Shown: positions 10,233-20,794 of the stretch, piece after piece
How positions within the stretch are numbered: position 1 is the first letter of the stretch
How the letters are laid out: the number at the start of each line of letters is the position of its first letter
Assembly: GCF_027942865.1 (NCBI RefSeq)
Contig: NC_134507.1
Coordinates: 35,641,711 to 35,705,710 of the forward strand
Origin: Odontesthes bonariensis
Taxonomy: Eukaryota > Chordata > Actinopteri > Atheriniformes > Atherinopsidae
Reading direction: 5' to 3'
DNA length: 64,000 nucleotides
Program-made: the position numbers and the translations under genes
Notes under the pieces: generated by a model
Databases searched by the model: none
Seen by the model: only the letters and a program-made list of their open reading frames with translations
Told to the model about the DNA's origin: nothing

Positions 10233-10520
10233 AACACAGAACCATCACAGCTGAACCTGGACAGGATGGGATTCTGCCATGTCGGGTTCCACATTTCAGC
10301 ATCTCTCAGGAGGTCACACACTGCTTTTGGATGCAGACATATTCTTTGTGTCCGGATATGAAACTTCTGCTCCATGAGAGCCATTAAAGCATCATCCAGG
10401 TTTAAAGAAGCGAGTGGATCTGCAGGACAGACAGATGAAGGATGGAGACCTGTCGCTGATTCTGAGAAATGTGACGACTGATGACAGAGGAACATATGAG
10501 CGTCCAGTCGTCCATTTGTT
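10233..10520 (+). pseudogene. Broken immunoglobulin V-type exon
   Basis: A pyrimidine-rich acceptor (CCTCTCCTGCAG) opens an exon reading EHRTITAEPGQDGILPCRVP: the first strand and first core cysteine of a fish V-set domain of the CD276/butyrophilin-like or NITR-like kind. After a degenerate middle with a stop (near 10384), the second half is seen in another frame: KKRVDLQDRQMKDGDLSLIL then RNVTTDDRGTYE, the D-E-F strand pattern. The second core cysteine expected after TYE is replaced (GAGCGT), so the disulfide cannot form. The exon is a dead member of a multigene innate receptor family; the precise subfamily is uncertain. Confidence 0.75.
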
Positions 10521-11537
10521 CTTAACTCGTGCGTACCAGCTAAGATTCCCATAAATGTCAGTCTGCTGTAGTTCCCCTACAATCCAGCAGAGGGTGCTGT
10601 GACTAAGAGGAGCTGAATAAGTGGAATCTGTGAGGTGCAGTTTTATCTACGAAGCAGATGATGTTCTGGTAGAAGAGACATTTCCATCTTACTAACATGG
10701 CTGGGAGTGATAAAGTCAGAGGGTGGGACATGGTGGAAGATGGTTGTTCTGGGAACTACCAAGAAGCTGAAGATGTAAAAATCTACTTTTATGGAGGAGA
10801 CTAAGAATGACAAAGAGTTGTGTTCCTGAAACTGAGTTTTCAGTGACTCAGACCTGATCCCACTCACTGGTGATTGATGGAAATGATCAACATGAGGATC
10901 TAACCCAACTCCAGCAGAGTCTGGGTCTTCTATGACATGAGAGCTAACAGCATCACAGTGTGAACAAAAAGCAATCAGCCAATCAGCTCAGAGAAGAATC
11001 CACTCAATATTTAAACGTGTGGGTTGAAAAACACGGCAACAACTCTGAGACACCTTCTGATTCACATGAGAGCTGTACGAAACTGCAGTGAAACAGCACA
11101 GGGAGCGAAACAAGTCAAATATTCTCTCTGCCTTCTGCTTCTGCACAAGAGAAACAACAAAGAAAGCAGAGTGCTGCTGACATAACAGCAGCTGAGTCCA
11201 GAAGTCATTAATACAACATGAATAACAGGAAAGTCTCTGAGGACATTAAACAGCTTTGGCTTGTTGTCAGATTCTGATCAATTCCTGAATTATTAAATAT
11301 AAATTTCCCTGCCCTAAGAAACAGAGCCCTGAAGGAAAGATATGTGAACACAGGAAGAAGAATGCAGTCATCTCTCATTTCATATCAGCTGCAGGAAGCT
11401 TGTTTCTGTCATGAAGTCACTGAGGATGTTTTATTCATTGTGTGAAGCTTCTGCTCCTCAAGCTAAAAAAAACCCCCATTGTTTTAAAGACTTTTTTTAA
11501 ATCTTTTTTATCCTTTTTTCATGTTTTTCAGGCTTGT
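10521..11537. other. No gene recognised
   Basis: No domain-bearing ORF. 11076-11106 repeats 31 bp found at 8257-8287. The right end, from about 11465, is a T-rich tract next to the zinc-finger exon. Confidence 0.4.
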
Positions 11538-11887
11538 TTATCCTGTGTGACTACGTTGGTGCGTCTTTAGACTACCTAATGTAGTGAAAGCTGCCCCACA
11601 ATGACCACAGCTGAAAGGCTTCTCTCCTGAGTGAGTACGTTGGTGTGTCTTTAGATCAGATAATTGAGTGAAAGCTGCCCCACACTGACCACAGCTGTAT
11701 GGCTTCTCTCCTGTGTGACTATGTTGGTGTGTCTTTAGATCAGATAATTGAGTGAAAGCTGCCCCACATTGACCACAGCTGTATGGCTTCTCTCCAGTAT
11801 GAAGCCTCTGATGATACCTCAGATTTGATCGTTTGATAACTTTCCCACAGTCCTTACAGCAGTGCCATCTGGATCCCTCTTGGGCTC
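11538..11887 (-). CDS. C2H2 zinc-finger terminal exon, four fingers (short copy)
   Basis: The exon opens after a CATTGCAG acceptor with [20 protein letters not shown] and has four fingers joined by HTGEKPY/F linkers, then stops right after RSHTG. Finger helices read QLSDL twice and TLGSL after a first conserved finger (KRSNLRYH). The start codon must lie in an upstream exon, because the frame passes through the acceptor. The same exon with eight fingers is at 38275-38973 in the opposite orientation, and about 230 bp of upstream intron is also shared. Finger arrays bind DNA; a role in gene or transposon silencing is only a family-level guess. The early stop probably trims fingers from a longer ancestor. 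Confidence 0.75.
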
Positions 11888-12150
11888 CATGTTTCTGCAA
11901 TGACAGAGAGGAAGAAGACTTGGATCCTTTTGAAGTTCACACAAAAGATTTATCTAAGCTAACCTACGCTAACCAACATATTCTAACTGGACCTGGACAG
12001 GCCGAGCCACACAGGTCTCAATATCTCAGATCAAACGTTAACGCTGAGGGTGCGTTTATAAGTGCCCTCAGCTATCAGCACTGTGCTCTGATGTGTTCTG
12101 CACACGTTCAGCTTTTTAAGCACTAAACTCTTGCTTTTTGTTTTTATTAA
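11888..12150. repeat. Left arm of an inverted duplication with 38030-38268
   Basis: The intron upstream of the short zinc-finger exon matches, in reverse complement, 38030-38268. Shared landmarks include the GGATCCAAGTCTTCCTCTCT segment, GGACCTGGACAG and the AAAAAGCTGAACGTGTGC segment. The arms lie about 26 kb apart. Confidence 0.8.
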
Positions 12151-12430
12151 TCTTCCGTGGACTTAAGTTCACTTCATCAGAGAAGCAACGGACCAACTCT
12201 GACACTCAGAGGATTCGATCATCTAACCACAGCCCTCGGCACCATCGTTCTCGTTTCCCGGTGAAAAGAAGCAACTGAGAAGTCCGCTAAAGTCAGCCAC
12301 CACAACCAGGAAGGCCCAGAGAGCAGAAGAGAAATCCCCCCGGACCCCGCGTGGCCGCTGCCGTGTTCCGAGCTGACTAAGCAGAACTTCAGCACAGTAA
12401 GACCGACCCGTTTTCACCTTAAAGTGGGTT
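12151..12430 (-). promoter_or_regulatory. GC-rich block, possible first exon/promoter of the short zinc-finger gene
   Basis: A locally GC- and CpG-rich block (CCCCGGACCCCGCGTGGCCG) stands out from AT-rich surroundings and lies 5' of the minus-strand zinc-finger exon, just beyond the duplicated arm. It could be the promoter and 5' UTR exon. No coding exon is convincing. Confidence 0.3.
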
Positions 12431-13186
12431 TGATGGATGTCTCGAGGCTTTCACAGAATGATAAATTAATCCGAAATGTCAGTATTCAGCGTCAAATAGT
12501 CAGCCAACCTATTTGAATACATCCAGTATCTCTCCATTCCCCATATTTTATTTTCCATTCACTAAGTGTTTTATATAATTACCCATATTCCATGCATCTC
12601 CTGTTTGTTTAAAGGTTCATGTCTAAGATCATATCATTGTAATAAACAGCTCATATATCTATATATATGTTATAATCACAGATTGTGTCGTATGCTTCCT
12701 TTTCGTAATGTCTGTCCAACCAAACGAGAACTTTCACGAAAGTAGCGAGATATGAGACTTATTATTAATTGATTATTAATTGATTATTAAATTGATTATT
12801 AAGTTAACATACCAGGATCGTAAGATTTTAACAGTCGTCCTCCCTGAACTGTAACTTAAAGCAAGTTAAAATATCAGCGAGGTGGTGCCCTAAATTCGAG
12901 GTTTAAGGTTTATTTGAGACAGTGAGAACGTCTTATAAATCCTTATATTTGATTCATATATAAATGCCCAATAACGCTACAACCGTTATATCCCTACCTG
13001 ACAGGCAGCGTACCTTTTGTGATGGATACTCCCACAGGAGTCTATTTGGTGTTGCTAATGTTTAGATTTTATGATAGATAGGCTACATCTGTATATTTTT
13101 GGAGTTCATGAATTGCACAGAATGTATTATACTCTTGCTAATGGGGGGAGGTATAAATGATAACCTCTTCAATTCCTCTTTGGCAG
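12431..13186. other. AT-rich, no gene
   Basis: Includes a short tandem of ATTGATTATTA-like units at about 12763-12803 and an AT dinucleotide run near 12655-12670. No gene seen. Confidence 0.5.
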
Positions 13187-13950
13187 GACGTGATGGTGGG
13201 CAGGCATATTCTGGACCGACTGCAGTCCAGGTTGGAGCGGGCATTGCAGCGACTGCCCTTGGACCTGGACTATCTCGAGTTCATATGCATGAGTGAAATG
13301 ACTCTGATTATGTCACTCTCTGCTCACGTAGACTTCACACAGGAGGTAAGTTAAATGGTGTTTGTGCGATGTGGCTTGGTTATTCTGCAGGGTTCCTAGG
13401 TTTTGATAAAACCTGCAATAGTCATGGAAAGCCCCCAGGTTGGTCCAATATTTACAGCCAATTCAGACATTTATGTATCTTGTTCACATGTTCCAATCAG
13501 TCCACAGACATAAGTTAAATGCCAAAGATAAAAAAAAAACTATTGTATTCTTGGATTTAATGTTACACCACTTTGATAAATAAGGTCCACTGACTGCAGT
13601 GACAAATGAAAATGTTCTTCCTTCTTTCTTTTAGGTATTTGAAGGTTTTCTTCAGCTGCACACCATCATCAGCACTGAATTAGATGGGAGAAGAAAAGCA
13701 GTTGTAGTGGACAGGACTGCTGGAGAAAGGAGGTGTCCAAAGTTGGTTATTTCCAAAGACCACCTCCAGCATTTGATTGAAATCGACCTGTCTGTCCCCT
13801 GTATTTCCAAACTGCTGAGTGTATCAGTGAGCACACTCAAACGCAGAATGCGACAGTGGGGCCTCTCAAAAAGGGAAGGCTACAGTAAAATGACAGATGA
13901 TGAACTTGACAGCTTGGTCTCTGCCATCAAGCAAGACTCCCCGAATTTGG
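13187..13950 (+). pseudogene. Two exons of a repeated fish protein family (integrase-core type), 3' part missing
   Basis: Exon 1 (13187-13345, 53 codons) follows CCTCTTTGGCAG and ends CAGGAG/GTAAGT. Exon 2 (13635-13950) follows TTCTTTCTTTTAG and ends near TTTGG/GTTGGT. The junction keeps phase 0 and the joined frame is open: DVMVGRHILDRLQSRLERAL at the start, then VFEGFLQLHT, and LVISKDHLQHLIEIDLSVPC with SKLLSVSVSTLKRRMRQWGL, a helix-turn-helix-like motif. This resembles the N-terminal half of a fish family whose later exons carry an integrase-like core; those exons are not seen here before the LTR element. Partial, perhaps dispersed by transposition. The family assignment is from memory. 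Confidence 0.5.
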
Positions 13951-14279
13951 GTTGGTGCTTTTTACAGAAAGATTTTCTTTGAATCATCATGATCATGCAC
14001 TTGTCCATAGCATTAAAAAAAATGTGTGCCATAATAGTAACTTTTGAAATGACAGGGTTTTCCACAAGCGCCAGCTGGCGGCCATATAGGAAACACAATT
14101 AAGTCTAGCCGGCTACTTTAATGACTTATTTTTATTGCCTATAGGCTATAAATATTAGTTTTCGATTTTAATAAAATTAAATGTTTTTCTAACAGACTAA
14201 CAATAATGCCAAACTGAACCGCACTCCATTAATGTTGTGATTCGCTCTGCTTACACTGATAATAACCACAAATTACTCT

Positions 14280-14445
14280 GATCACCGCCGACTTCATTGC
14301 TCACAAGTAAGAAAAACTTTTTGCGGCGTTGTTCTGTGAGTTTTTTCCATTTCTCACCTTTATGGGCAATTACCTTAGGTACTCGATAGTAACCCTTTCC
14401 CTTCTCTCGGTTAGACCGATTGCTACATCCACAAAACTGAGGCAT
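14280..14445 (-). pseudogene. THAP-domain fragment from a DNA transposon
   Basis: The minus strand reads MPQFCGCSNRSNREKGKGYY then RVPKVIAHKGEKWKKLTEQR, matching the first half of a THAP zinc-binding domain: C-x-C, then a Y-R-P block. The second zinc pair (C-x2-H) is missing. THAP domains sit at the start of transposases of P and ISL2EU types in fish, so this is more likely a transposon scrap than a host THAP gene. Confidence 0.55.
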
Positions 14446-14762
14446 TTTGGGCAAAAAAGTGGCAGGCAAAACAGTGTTTTCAATGGGCTCCAGCTCAGGT
14501 TGCCCACCACTTAGGTTCGCGCGCTTAGAAAATATGGAATACAGTATAGATAATATATGGATTTAAAAAATGGTCTATGGCATACATTCTCCAGATTTCT
14601 GGATTCTACACTGCACGAAAAGAGGGATTTGTGTCACTGTGGACGGCAGTGAACTTCCGCGAATTCACCTAATTTTCGGACGCACCTGGGCGCTTGCGGG
14701 CAGACAAACTTTAAGTTTGTTGAGCGAGAAAATCGTCGGAAACGAACCCGACTCGCGGCGGG

Positions 14763-14813
14763 CTCTCACAGCGGGGTGCTAATGGCCCAGCGATTAGCAC
14801 CCCGCTGTGAGAG
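14763..14813. repeat. Perfect 21-bp inverted repeat with 9-base loop
   Basis: Arm 14763-14783 starts CTCTCACAGCGGGGTGC; arm 14793-14813 is its exact reverse complement; the loop is GGCCCAGCG. The GC-rich stem would form a strong hairpin in DNA or RNA. It lies 98 bp before the LTR element and outside its target duplication. Confidence 0.9.
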
Positions 14814-14906
14814 TGCCTGGACCTCTCACTGGCCTCGCTGGTATTGGACAAAAGGCACGTGATTACATGAAAAAGCTCCTGTAAAGCTGACTGCCCATTG
14901 GCCAAT

Positions 14907-14911
14907 AAGGT
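14907..14911. repeat. Target duplication AAGGT, left
   Basis: AAGGT just before the left LTR; the same five bases follow the right LTR at 20795-20799. Confidence 0.9.
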
Positions 14912-15596
14912 TGTGATGGCCAAACCCATGGCCACACTCTAGTCAGCAACTCTCTTATGTAGTATTCTTTTACACATCACTTTCATCACTTTAGTTCCAA
15001 TAAAATGTTTATTGTTTGGGTTAAATACATTTGTTCTATTTGTAAGCGTGCACATTTAGTTACTTATGTATTCTTTCTCAACCTGTGGTTTCTGTTTGTT
15101 TAATTCTGTTTCTTTTACTGGTATTTACCTGTTCTGTGGGAGTTGCCTGACGAGCTGAGCAAACACTGATTGGACTGAACCACCAGTTCCTGCTGGAGGG
15201 TGGAGGAGATTTTGAGTTCTTTAGTTAAATAAGTTTCCTATTTAAGTGATTTTTGTATTTAAATTGCAAGACTTTGTTCTTACTTTTGGGTGCTTAGTTT
15301 ATTTATTAATGTGGCTGTAATGTGGTATTTGTTGCAGTTAGTGATTGTATTTTGTTTAGTTACCCCTAATGTGTGTGTTACTGGTCTGATCAGCCAGCAT
15401 TTACCCTTGTGTGTCATTTCTTTGTGCAGGTCAGTTATGTTTTGTTTGTACAGCTACTTTGTTCACATTTTTGCCTGAGTTCAGTTTTGTTTCTTTGACC
15501 TCTTTTATGTGCTCAGTATTTTTGGGTTAAATAAAGAAACCCTATTTTCTAATAATTTTCCTGTCTCCTCTCTTGGTTTTGACGTGGTCCCTCACA
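14912..15596 (+). repeat. Left LTR
   Basis: 685 bp, TGTGATGG...CCTCACA, nearly identical to 20111-20794. Contains an AATAAAG signal near the 3' side, fitting R-region polyadenylation. Confidence 0.93.
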
Positions 15597-15680
15597 TATG
15601 GTGTCAGAAGTGGGATCTTGAGTTGAGGAGACAGGATTTTTTTTTTCTTTTTGTTACTCCCCCAACAAATCTTTTGAGCC

Positions 15681-18600
15681 ATGCAGAATGGTGTGCGACC
15701 GAGGAAAGGAAATAGAGTGGAGACCAAAGAGGCCTTGCAGCAGCCAGAGACGGAGGGAGGAGCTTCAGTCATGCCAGAAGAAACTGAGGGTGAAGATATC
15801 AGGGAGCCAACTTTGCTTGATATTGCAGGAATCCTTCAGACCTTCATGGGACAGCAGGAAGTTCAGGATAAAAAGCAGAGAGAGGAATCTGCACAACAAG
15901 AACAGCGCTTCAAGAGTTTACAACACCAGTTTCGGCTTTTGCAGATGGAAGTACATGCCAGGACAGCTCCTGTCCATGAGCCTACATCAAATGATTCGGG
16001 GCTGGTTGGAAATTCAACTGATTACCAGACTCAAGTAACTTCTCAACCTGGGGTTGACTCAGCTTCCAGTCTAACAGGTCAGTCTGGGCATATTCATCAT
16101 CCTAGATTGGAAAAATTAACTGTTGAAGATGATATTGAACATTTCCTGACCACCTTTGAGAGAATTGCAGCTGCTTGTCACTGGTCCAAGTCAGACTGGA
16201 TTTTTCATCTAATACCTCTTCTGACTGGTAAGGCCCGAAGTGCTTATGTGAACATGGATGTGGATGATTCCCTGGATTATGTGAAGGTAAAACCTGCCAT
16301 TTTGAAAAAATATGATGTAAACCCAGAAACTTATAGGCAAAGATTCCGCTCTCTTGATGCTACTGATGAGAGTCCAAAGGAATTATATGTAAGGCTGAAA
16401 GAACTTTATGAGAAATGGATTCAACCTAAAAATAAAACTGTGAGGGAAGTTGGTGAGCTGATCATTTTGGAACAATTTTTGAGACTGCTGTGTCCTGAGC
16501 TTCAGGTCTGGATCAAGGAGCACAATCCAAAGACTGCTGCAGAAGCTGCCACACTGGCAGATGTATTTGTCGCTGCCCGAATTAGGAGTCAGCCATGGAG
16601 CAACAGTGCATGGAAGGCTGCTAGAGACTCACGTCGACCACAGGCCTCTCCACATCATCAGAGGTCAGCAATAAGTGTGGGCAAGCTCTTTTCAAGGGAA
16701 AACCAGTCTGCAAACACCTTCAAGTCAGGTAAAAGACCACCTGTGTGTTACCTCTGTGGACAGGAAGGCCACACTAAGCCTGTGTGTCCCAGGAATCAAA
16801 GCAAGTACTCTCAGATGTGTTCAGTGCCTCATCAGAATGTGGATATTAAATCTGAGATGAAGCAGTCAAATAAAGTCACCCAGGTGAAGATTTATGAACA
16901 AGAATTGGATGCTTTAATAGACACTGGTAGTACACAAACTCTGGTGCACAGGAAATATGTACCAACTCGCTATGTATGTCCCTCTGAAACAATATCTCTT
17001 TGCTGTGTACATGGGGATGAAAGATTGTACCCCACTGCTGATCTGTTTATTGAGGTGCAGGGGTCTTCCTATTTGTTAAAGGTTGGGTTAGCTGATAACC
17101 TACCCTATCCGGTTGTTCTCGGGGATGATCTGCCAGTTCTCTATGATTTATTAACGGAAGTGCAGAGCTGCAATGTGGCTGTAACAAGGGCTCAAGCTAA
17201 AAATCAGGATGAACATTATGCAACACTTAGTGCTTTACCCTTCTTTGAGGCTGAGCTAGAGACAGAACCGGGAAAGTCTCGGAAGCCACGCAGTCAAAGA
17301 AGGCGTGAAAAATTTCAACATGCAACTAGCAAGCCCTCAAGTGAGGGTGCTCCAGATTTGCCTTTGGGTTTTCAAATACCCATGAACATTAGACAACTGC
17401 AGCAGGATGATCCAACTTTGTCTGCCATACTTTTGAGGGCTAAGGAGAAACCTTTTGCAGAATCTGACACAAATAAAGAGCAGTATATTCTGCAAGATGG
17501 CATTTTATACCACCAACATCGCCAGGTTAAGCAGTTAATGGTCCCTAAAGTGGCTCGTGAAGCAGTGCTTACTTTGGGACACTCTATTCCCTGGGCTGGC
17601 CACCTTGGGAAGTATAAGACCACTGCTCGCATTAAGCGATATTTTTTCTGGCCTGGTCTATGTTCAGATGTTGCTCGGTTTTGCAGAAGCTGCCCTCAGT
17701 GTCAGAAAACTTCAATAAGAGTGCCAATTAAAGCACCACTTCACCCTCTCCCAATCATTGGCACACCATTCCAACGTCTTGGCATGGACATAGTTGGCCC
17801 TGTGGAAAAGAGTAAAGCTGGAAATCGCTTTATGTTGGTCATTACAGACTATGCCACAAGGTATCCTGAAGTCTTTCCATTAAAAACTGTTAAGGCAAAA
17901 CCTGTGGCTTCTTCACTGATTCAATTTTTTTCAAGGATTGGATTTCCACAAGAAATTTTGACTGACCAGGGTACTAACTTTATGTCAAAGTTGTTGAAAC
18001 AGGTTTACAAGCTGTTGGGCATCAGGAGCATGCGGACAACTCCCTATCATCCCCAGACAGATGGACTGACGGAGCGTTTTAATCAAACTCTGAAACAAAT
18101 GCTCCGTAAGTTTGTTAATGATACAGGATCTGATTGGGATCAGTGGCTGCCATACCTACTTTTTGCCTATAGAGAAGTTCCTCAGGCTTCGACTGGGTTC
18201 TCGCCATTCGAACTCCTTTACGGCCATGAGGTGAGGGGTCCTCTGACCTTGTTGAGGAACTCATGGGAAGGAAAGCAACGTGAGGAGGGAGATGTTAATG
18301 TTGTCTCATATGTTGTGCAAATGAGGGATAAGTTACAGCATATGAGTGAACTGGCTCAGAGTCATATGGCAGCTGCACAGCAAAATCAAAAGGCTTGGTT
18401 TGACAAAAAAGCTCGCCATAGAAGTTTTGTCCCTGGCCAGAAGGTTTTGGTTATGTTGCCAACTTCTGACAGCAAGTTGCTAGCAAAGTGGCAGGGGCCT
18501 TTTGAAGTTTTAAAGAAACTTGGACCTACTACGTACCAAGTTTCCACACCAGGTCTCCAGCGTGGGAGCCGAGTGCTCCATGTTAACCTCCTTAAGGAGT

Positions 18601-20084
18601 GGGTTCCACGTACTGGAAATGACTCGGAGGTGTTGCTTATTCACAGGGTGGATGAGGAGGAGGAAGTTAATGATTATATTCCTTCAGTAACAGCCTCTGT
18701 CCTGGATTTAAGTCATCTTACCAGTGAACAACAGTCTCAGATAAGGCCTCTGATTAATACAAATTTATTTCAAGAGTGTCCAGGTCGTACCACTCTGGTA
18801 GAGCACAACATTGTTTTAAAGCCTGATGCTGTTGCAAAGCGTATGAGTTACAGGATACCAGAACGATTCCGGGAGAAGCTAAAGAAAGAGGTTGACCTCA
18901 TGCTGTCCTTAGGAATTGTTCAACCTTCAACAAGTGAGTGGTGTAATCCTGTTGTGTTGGTTCCAAAAACGGATGGCACAATACGATTTTGCATTGATTT
19001 CAGGTACCTCAATGCTATTTCAAAGTTTGACTCTTACCCGATGCCACGTATAGAGGATCTCATTGAGAACCTGGGGAAAGCAAAATATTTGACAACTATT
19101 GATTTGTCTAAGGGCTACTGGCAGGTGCCCCTCACTAAACAGGCCCAGGAGTTGACGGCATTCCGTACTCCTTGGGGATTATTTGAGTTCACTGTCCTGC
19201 CATTTGGTCTGCATGGGGCCCCAGCAACATTTCAAAGACTAATGGATCAGGTTCTCCGTGGGCTCTCGGCATTCACCTGTGCATACCTTGATGATATTGT
19301 TATTTTCAGTGAAACTTGGGAGGAGCATGTAGATCATCTAAGGGAGGTCCTGGATCGGTTGCATTCCGTGGGCCTTACTATCAATCCAGCAAAATGTGCT
19401 CTTGCCAGGACAGAAATACAGTATCTTGGTTTTACCATTGGAGGGGGCACAATTAAACCACAAGTTGGTAAAATTGATGCAATAGTGTCATGTCCTCTTC
19501 CACAAACCAGGAAACAGCTGCGATCCTTTCTCGGCATGGCTGCATTCTATCATAGATTTATCCCCAACTTTTCAGCTAGAGCAGCACCCCTAACAGATAT
19601 GACAGGCTCAAGATGTCCCAACAAACTCCAGTGGACAGCAAATGCCATTGCAGCTGTCAAGGATATTAGACAATCCCTGAGTAAGAATCCAGTGTTGCAC
19701 TCACCAGATTTTACAAAGGATTTTCTGTTGCAAACTGACGCTTCAGATAGGGGTCTGGGTGCAGTGCTTCTGCAGGGACCACCAGAGAACCGACATCCAG
19801 TCGCCTATATCAGCCGAAAGCTGTTACCAAGGGAGAGGCGTTATGCAACTGTAGAGAAGGAAGCCTTGGCCATTAAGTGGGCCCTTGACTCATTCAAGTA
19901 TTATTTGCTTGGGAGAGAGTTTATTCTTCAAACTGATCATAGAGCCCTCCAGTGGCTAGAAAGAATGAGGGACACTAACGGTAGGATTACTAGATGGTAT
20001 CTCGCACTGCAGCCATATCGGTTCAAGGTTCAGTACATCCCTGGTAAAGACAACGCCACTGCTGATTACCTTTCTCGATACTAG
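15681..20084 (+). CDS. Gag-Pol polyprotein of the Gmr1-like element
   Basis: A 1,467-residue single-frame polyprotein. Approximate parts: Gag 16100-16620, CCHC zinc knuckle near 16745-16795, aspartic protease near 16860-17150, integrase zinc-binding region near 17560-17720 and core 17760-18240, reverse transcriptase 18860-19400, RNase H 19700-20050. Gag and Pol appear fused without a frame change. Family roles: Gag packages the RNA, RT/RNase H copies it, integrase inserts the copy. The integrase-before-RT order copies the Ty1/copia arrangement although the RT is of Ty3/Gypsy type. Confidence 0.93.
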   Translation: MQNGVRPRKGNRVETKEALQQPETEGGASVMPEETEGEDIREPTLLDIAGILQTFMGQQEVQDKKQREESAQQEQRFKSLQHQFRLLQMEVHARTAPVHEPTSNDSGLVGNSTDYQTQVTSQPGVDSASSLTGQSGHIHHPRLEKLTVEDDIEHFLTTFERIAAACHWSKSDWIFHLIPLLTGKARSAYVNMDVDDSLDYVKVKPAILKKYDVNPETYRQRFRSLDATDESPKELYVRLKELYEKWIQPKNKTVREVGELIILEQFLRLLCPELQVWIKEHNPKTAAEAATLADVFVAARIRSQPWSNSAWKAARDSRRPQASPHHQRSAISVGKLFSRENQSANTFKSGKRPPVCYLCGQEGHTKPVCPRNQSKYSQMCSVPHQNVDIKSEMKQSNKVTQVKIYEQELDALIDTGSTQTLVHRKYVPTRYVCPSETISLCCVHGDERLYPTADLFIEVQGSSYLLKVGLADNLPYPVVLGDDLPVLYDLLTEVQSCNVAVTRAQAKNQDEHYATLSALPFFEAELETEPGKSRKPRSQRRREKFQHATSKPSSEGAPDLPLGFQIPMNIRQLQQDDPTLSAILLRAKEKPFAESDTNKEQYILQDGILYHQHRQVKQLMVPKVAREAVLTLGHSIPWAGHLGKYKTTARIKRYFFWPGLCSDVARFCRSCPQCQKTSIRVPIKAPLHPLPIIGTPFQRLGMDIVGPVEKSKAGNRFMLVITDYATRYPEVFPLKTVKAKPVASSLIQFFSRIGFPQEILTDQGTNFMSKLLKQVYKLLGIRSMRTTPYHPQTDGLTERFNQTLKQMLRKFVNDTGSDWDQWLPYLLFAYREVPQASTGFSPFELLYGHEVRGPLTLLRNSWEGKQREEGDVNVVSYVVQMRDKLQHMSELAQSHMAAAQQNQKAWFDKKARHRSFVPGQKVLVMLPTSDSKLLAKWQGPFEVLKKLGPTTYQVSTPGLQRGSRVLHVNLLKEWVPRTGNDSEVLLIHRVDEEEEVNDYIPSVTASVLDLSHLTSEQQSQIRPLINTNLFQECPGRTTLVEHNIVLKPDAVAKRMSYRIPERFREKLKKEVDLMLSLGIVQPSTSEWCNPVVLVPKTDGTIRFCIDFRYLNAISKFDSYPMPRIEDLIENLGKAKYLTTIDLSKGYWQVPLTKQAQELTAFRTPWGLFEFTVLPFGLHGAPATFQRLMDQVLRGLSAFTCAYLDDIVIFSETWEEHVDHLREVLDRLHSVGLTINPAKCALARTEIQYLGFTIGGGTIKPQVGKIDAIVSCPLPQTRKQLRSFLGMAAFYHRFIPNFSARAAPLTDMTGSRCPNKLQWTANAIAAVKDIRQSLSKNPVLHSPDFTKDFLLQTDASDRGLGAVLLQGPPENRHPVAYISRKLLPRERRYATVEKEALAIKWALDSFKYYLLGREFILQTDHRALQWLERMRDTNGRITRWYLALQPYRFKVQYIPGKDNATADYLSRY

Positions 20085-20110
20085 AGTGAAGACAAAGAAG
20101 TGGGGGGGTG

Positions 20111-20794
20111 TGTGATGGCCAAACCCATGGCCACACTCTAGTCAGCAACTCTCTTATGTAGTATTCTTTTACACATCACTTTCATCACTTTAGTTCCAAT
20201 AAAATGTTTATTGTTTGGGTTAAATACATTTGTTCTATTTGTAAGCGTGCACATTTAGTTACTTATGTATTCTTTCTCAACCTGTGGTTTCTGTTTGTTT
20301 AATTCTGTTTCTTTTACTGGTATTTACCTGTTCTGTGGGAGTTGCCTGACGAGCTGAGCAAACACTGATTGGACTGAACCACCAGTTCCTGCTGGAGGGT
20401 GGAGGAGATTTTGAGTTCTTTAGTTAAATAAGTTTCCTATTTAAGTGATTTTTGTATTTAAATTGCAAGACTTTGTTCTTACTTTTGGGTGCTTAGTTTA
20501 TTTATTAATGTGGCTGTAATGTGGTATTTGTTGCAGTTAGTGATTGTATTTTGTTTAGTTACCCCTAATGTGTGTGTTACTGGTCTGATCAGCCAGCATT
20601 TACCCTTGTGTGTCATTTCTTTGTGCAGGTCAGTTATGTTTTGTTTGTACAGCTACTTTGTTCACATTTTTGCCTGAGTTCAGTTTTGTTTCTTTGACCT
20701 CTTTTATGTGCTCAGTATTTTTGGGTTAAATAAAGAAACCCTATTTTCTAATAATTTTCCTGTCTCCTCTCTTGGTTTGACGTGGTCCCTCACA
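20111..20794 (+). repeat. Right LTR
   Basis: 684 bp, nearly identical to the left LTR; a G-rich purine tract (AAGAAGTGGGGGGG) stands just before it. Confidence 0.93.

Larger units (their letters stand above)
14912..20794 (+). mobile_element. Gmr1-like Ty3/Gypsy LTR retrotransposon, looks whole
   Basis: Bounded by near-identical LTRs of about 685 bp that begin TG and end CA, with a 5-bp target duplication (AAGGT). A primer-binding site complementary to the 3' end of tRNA-Leu follows the left LTR, and a purine tract precedes the right one. One long ORF (15681-20084) carries, in order, Gag with a zinc knuckle, protease, integrase, reverse transcriptase and RNase H. Integrase before RT is unusual for Ty3/Gypsy and is the hallmark of the Gmr1 group first seen in cod, so I assign it there. 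The match between LTRs and the open ORF indicate a recent insertion. Confidence 0.93.

Noticed and set aside
17372-17632. Minus-strand ORF inside the LTR element
   Set aside because: Antisense shadow of the polyprotein.
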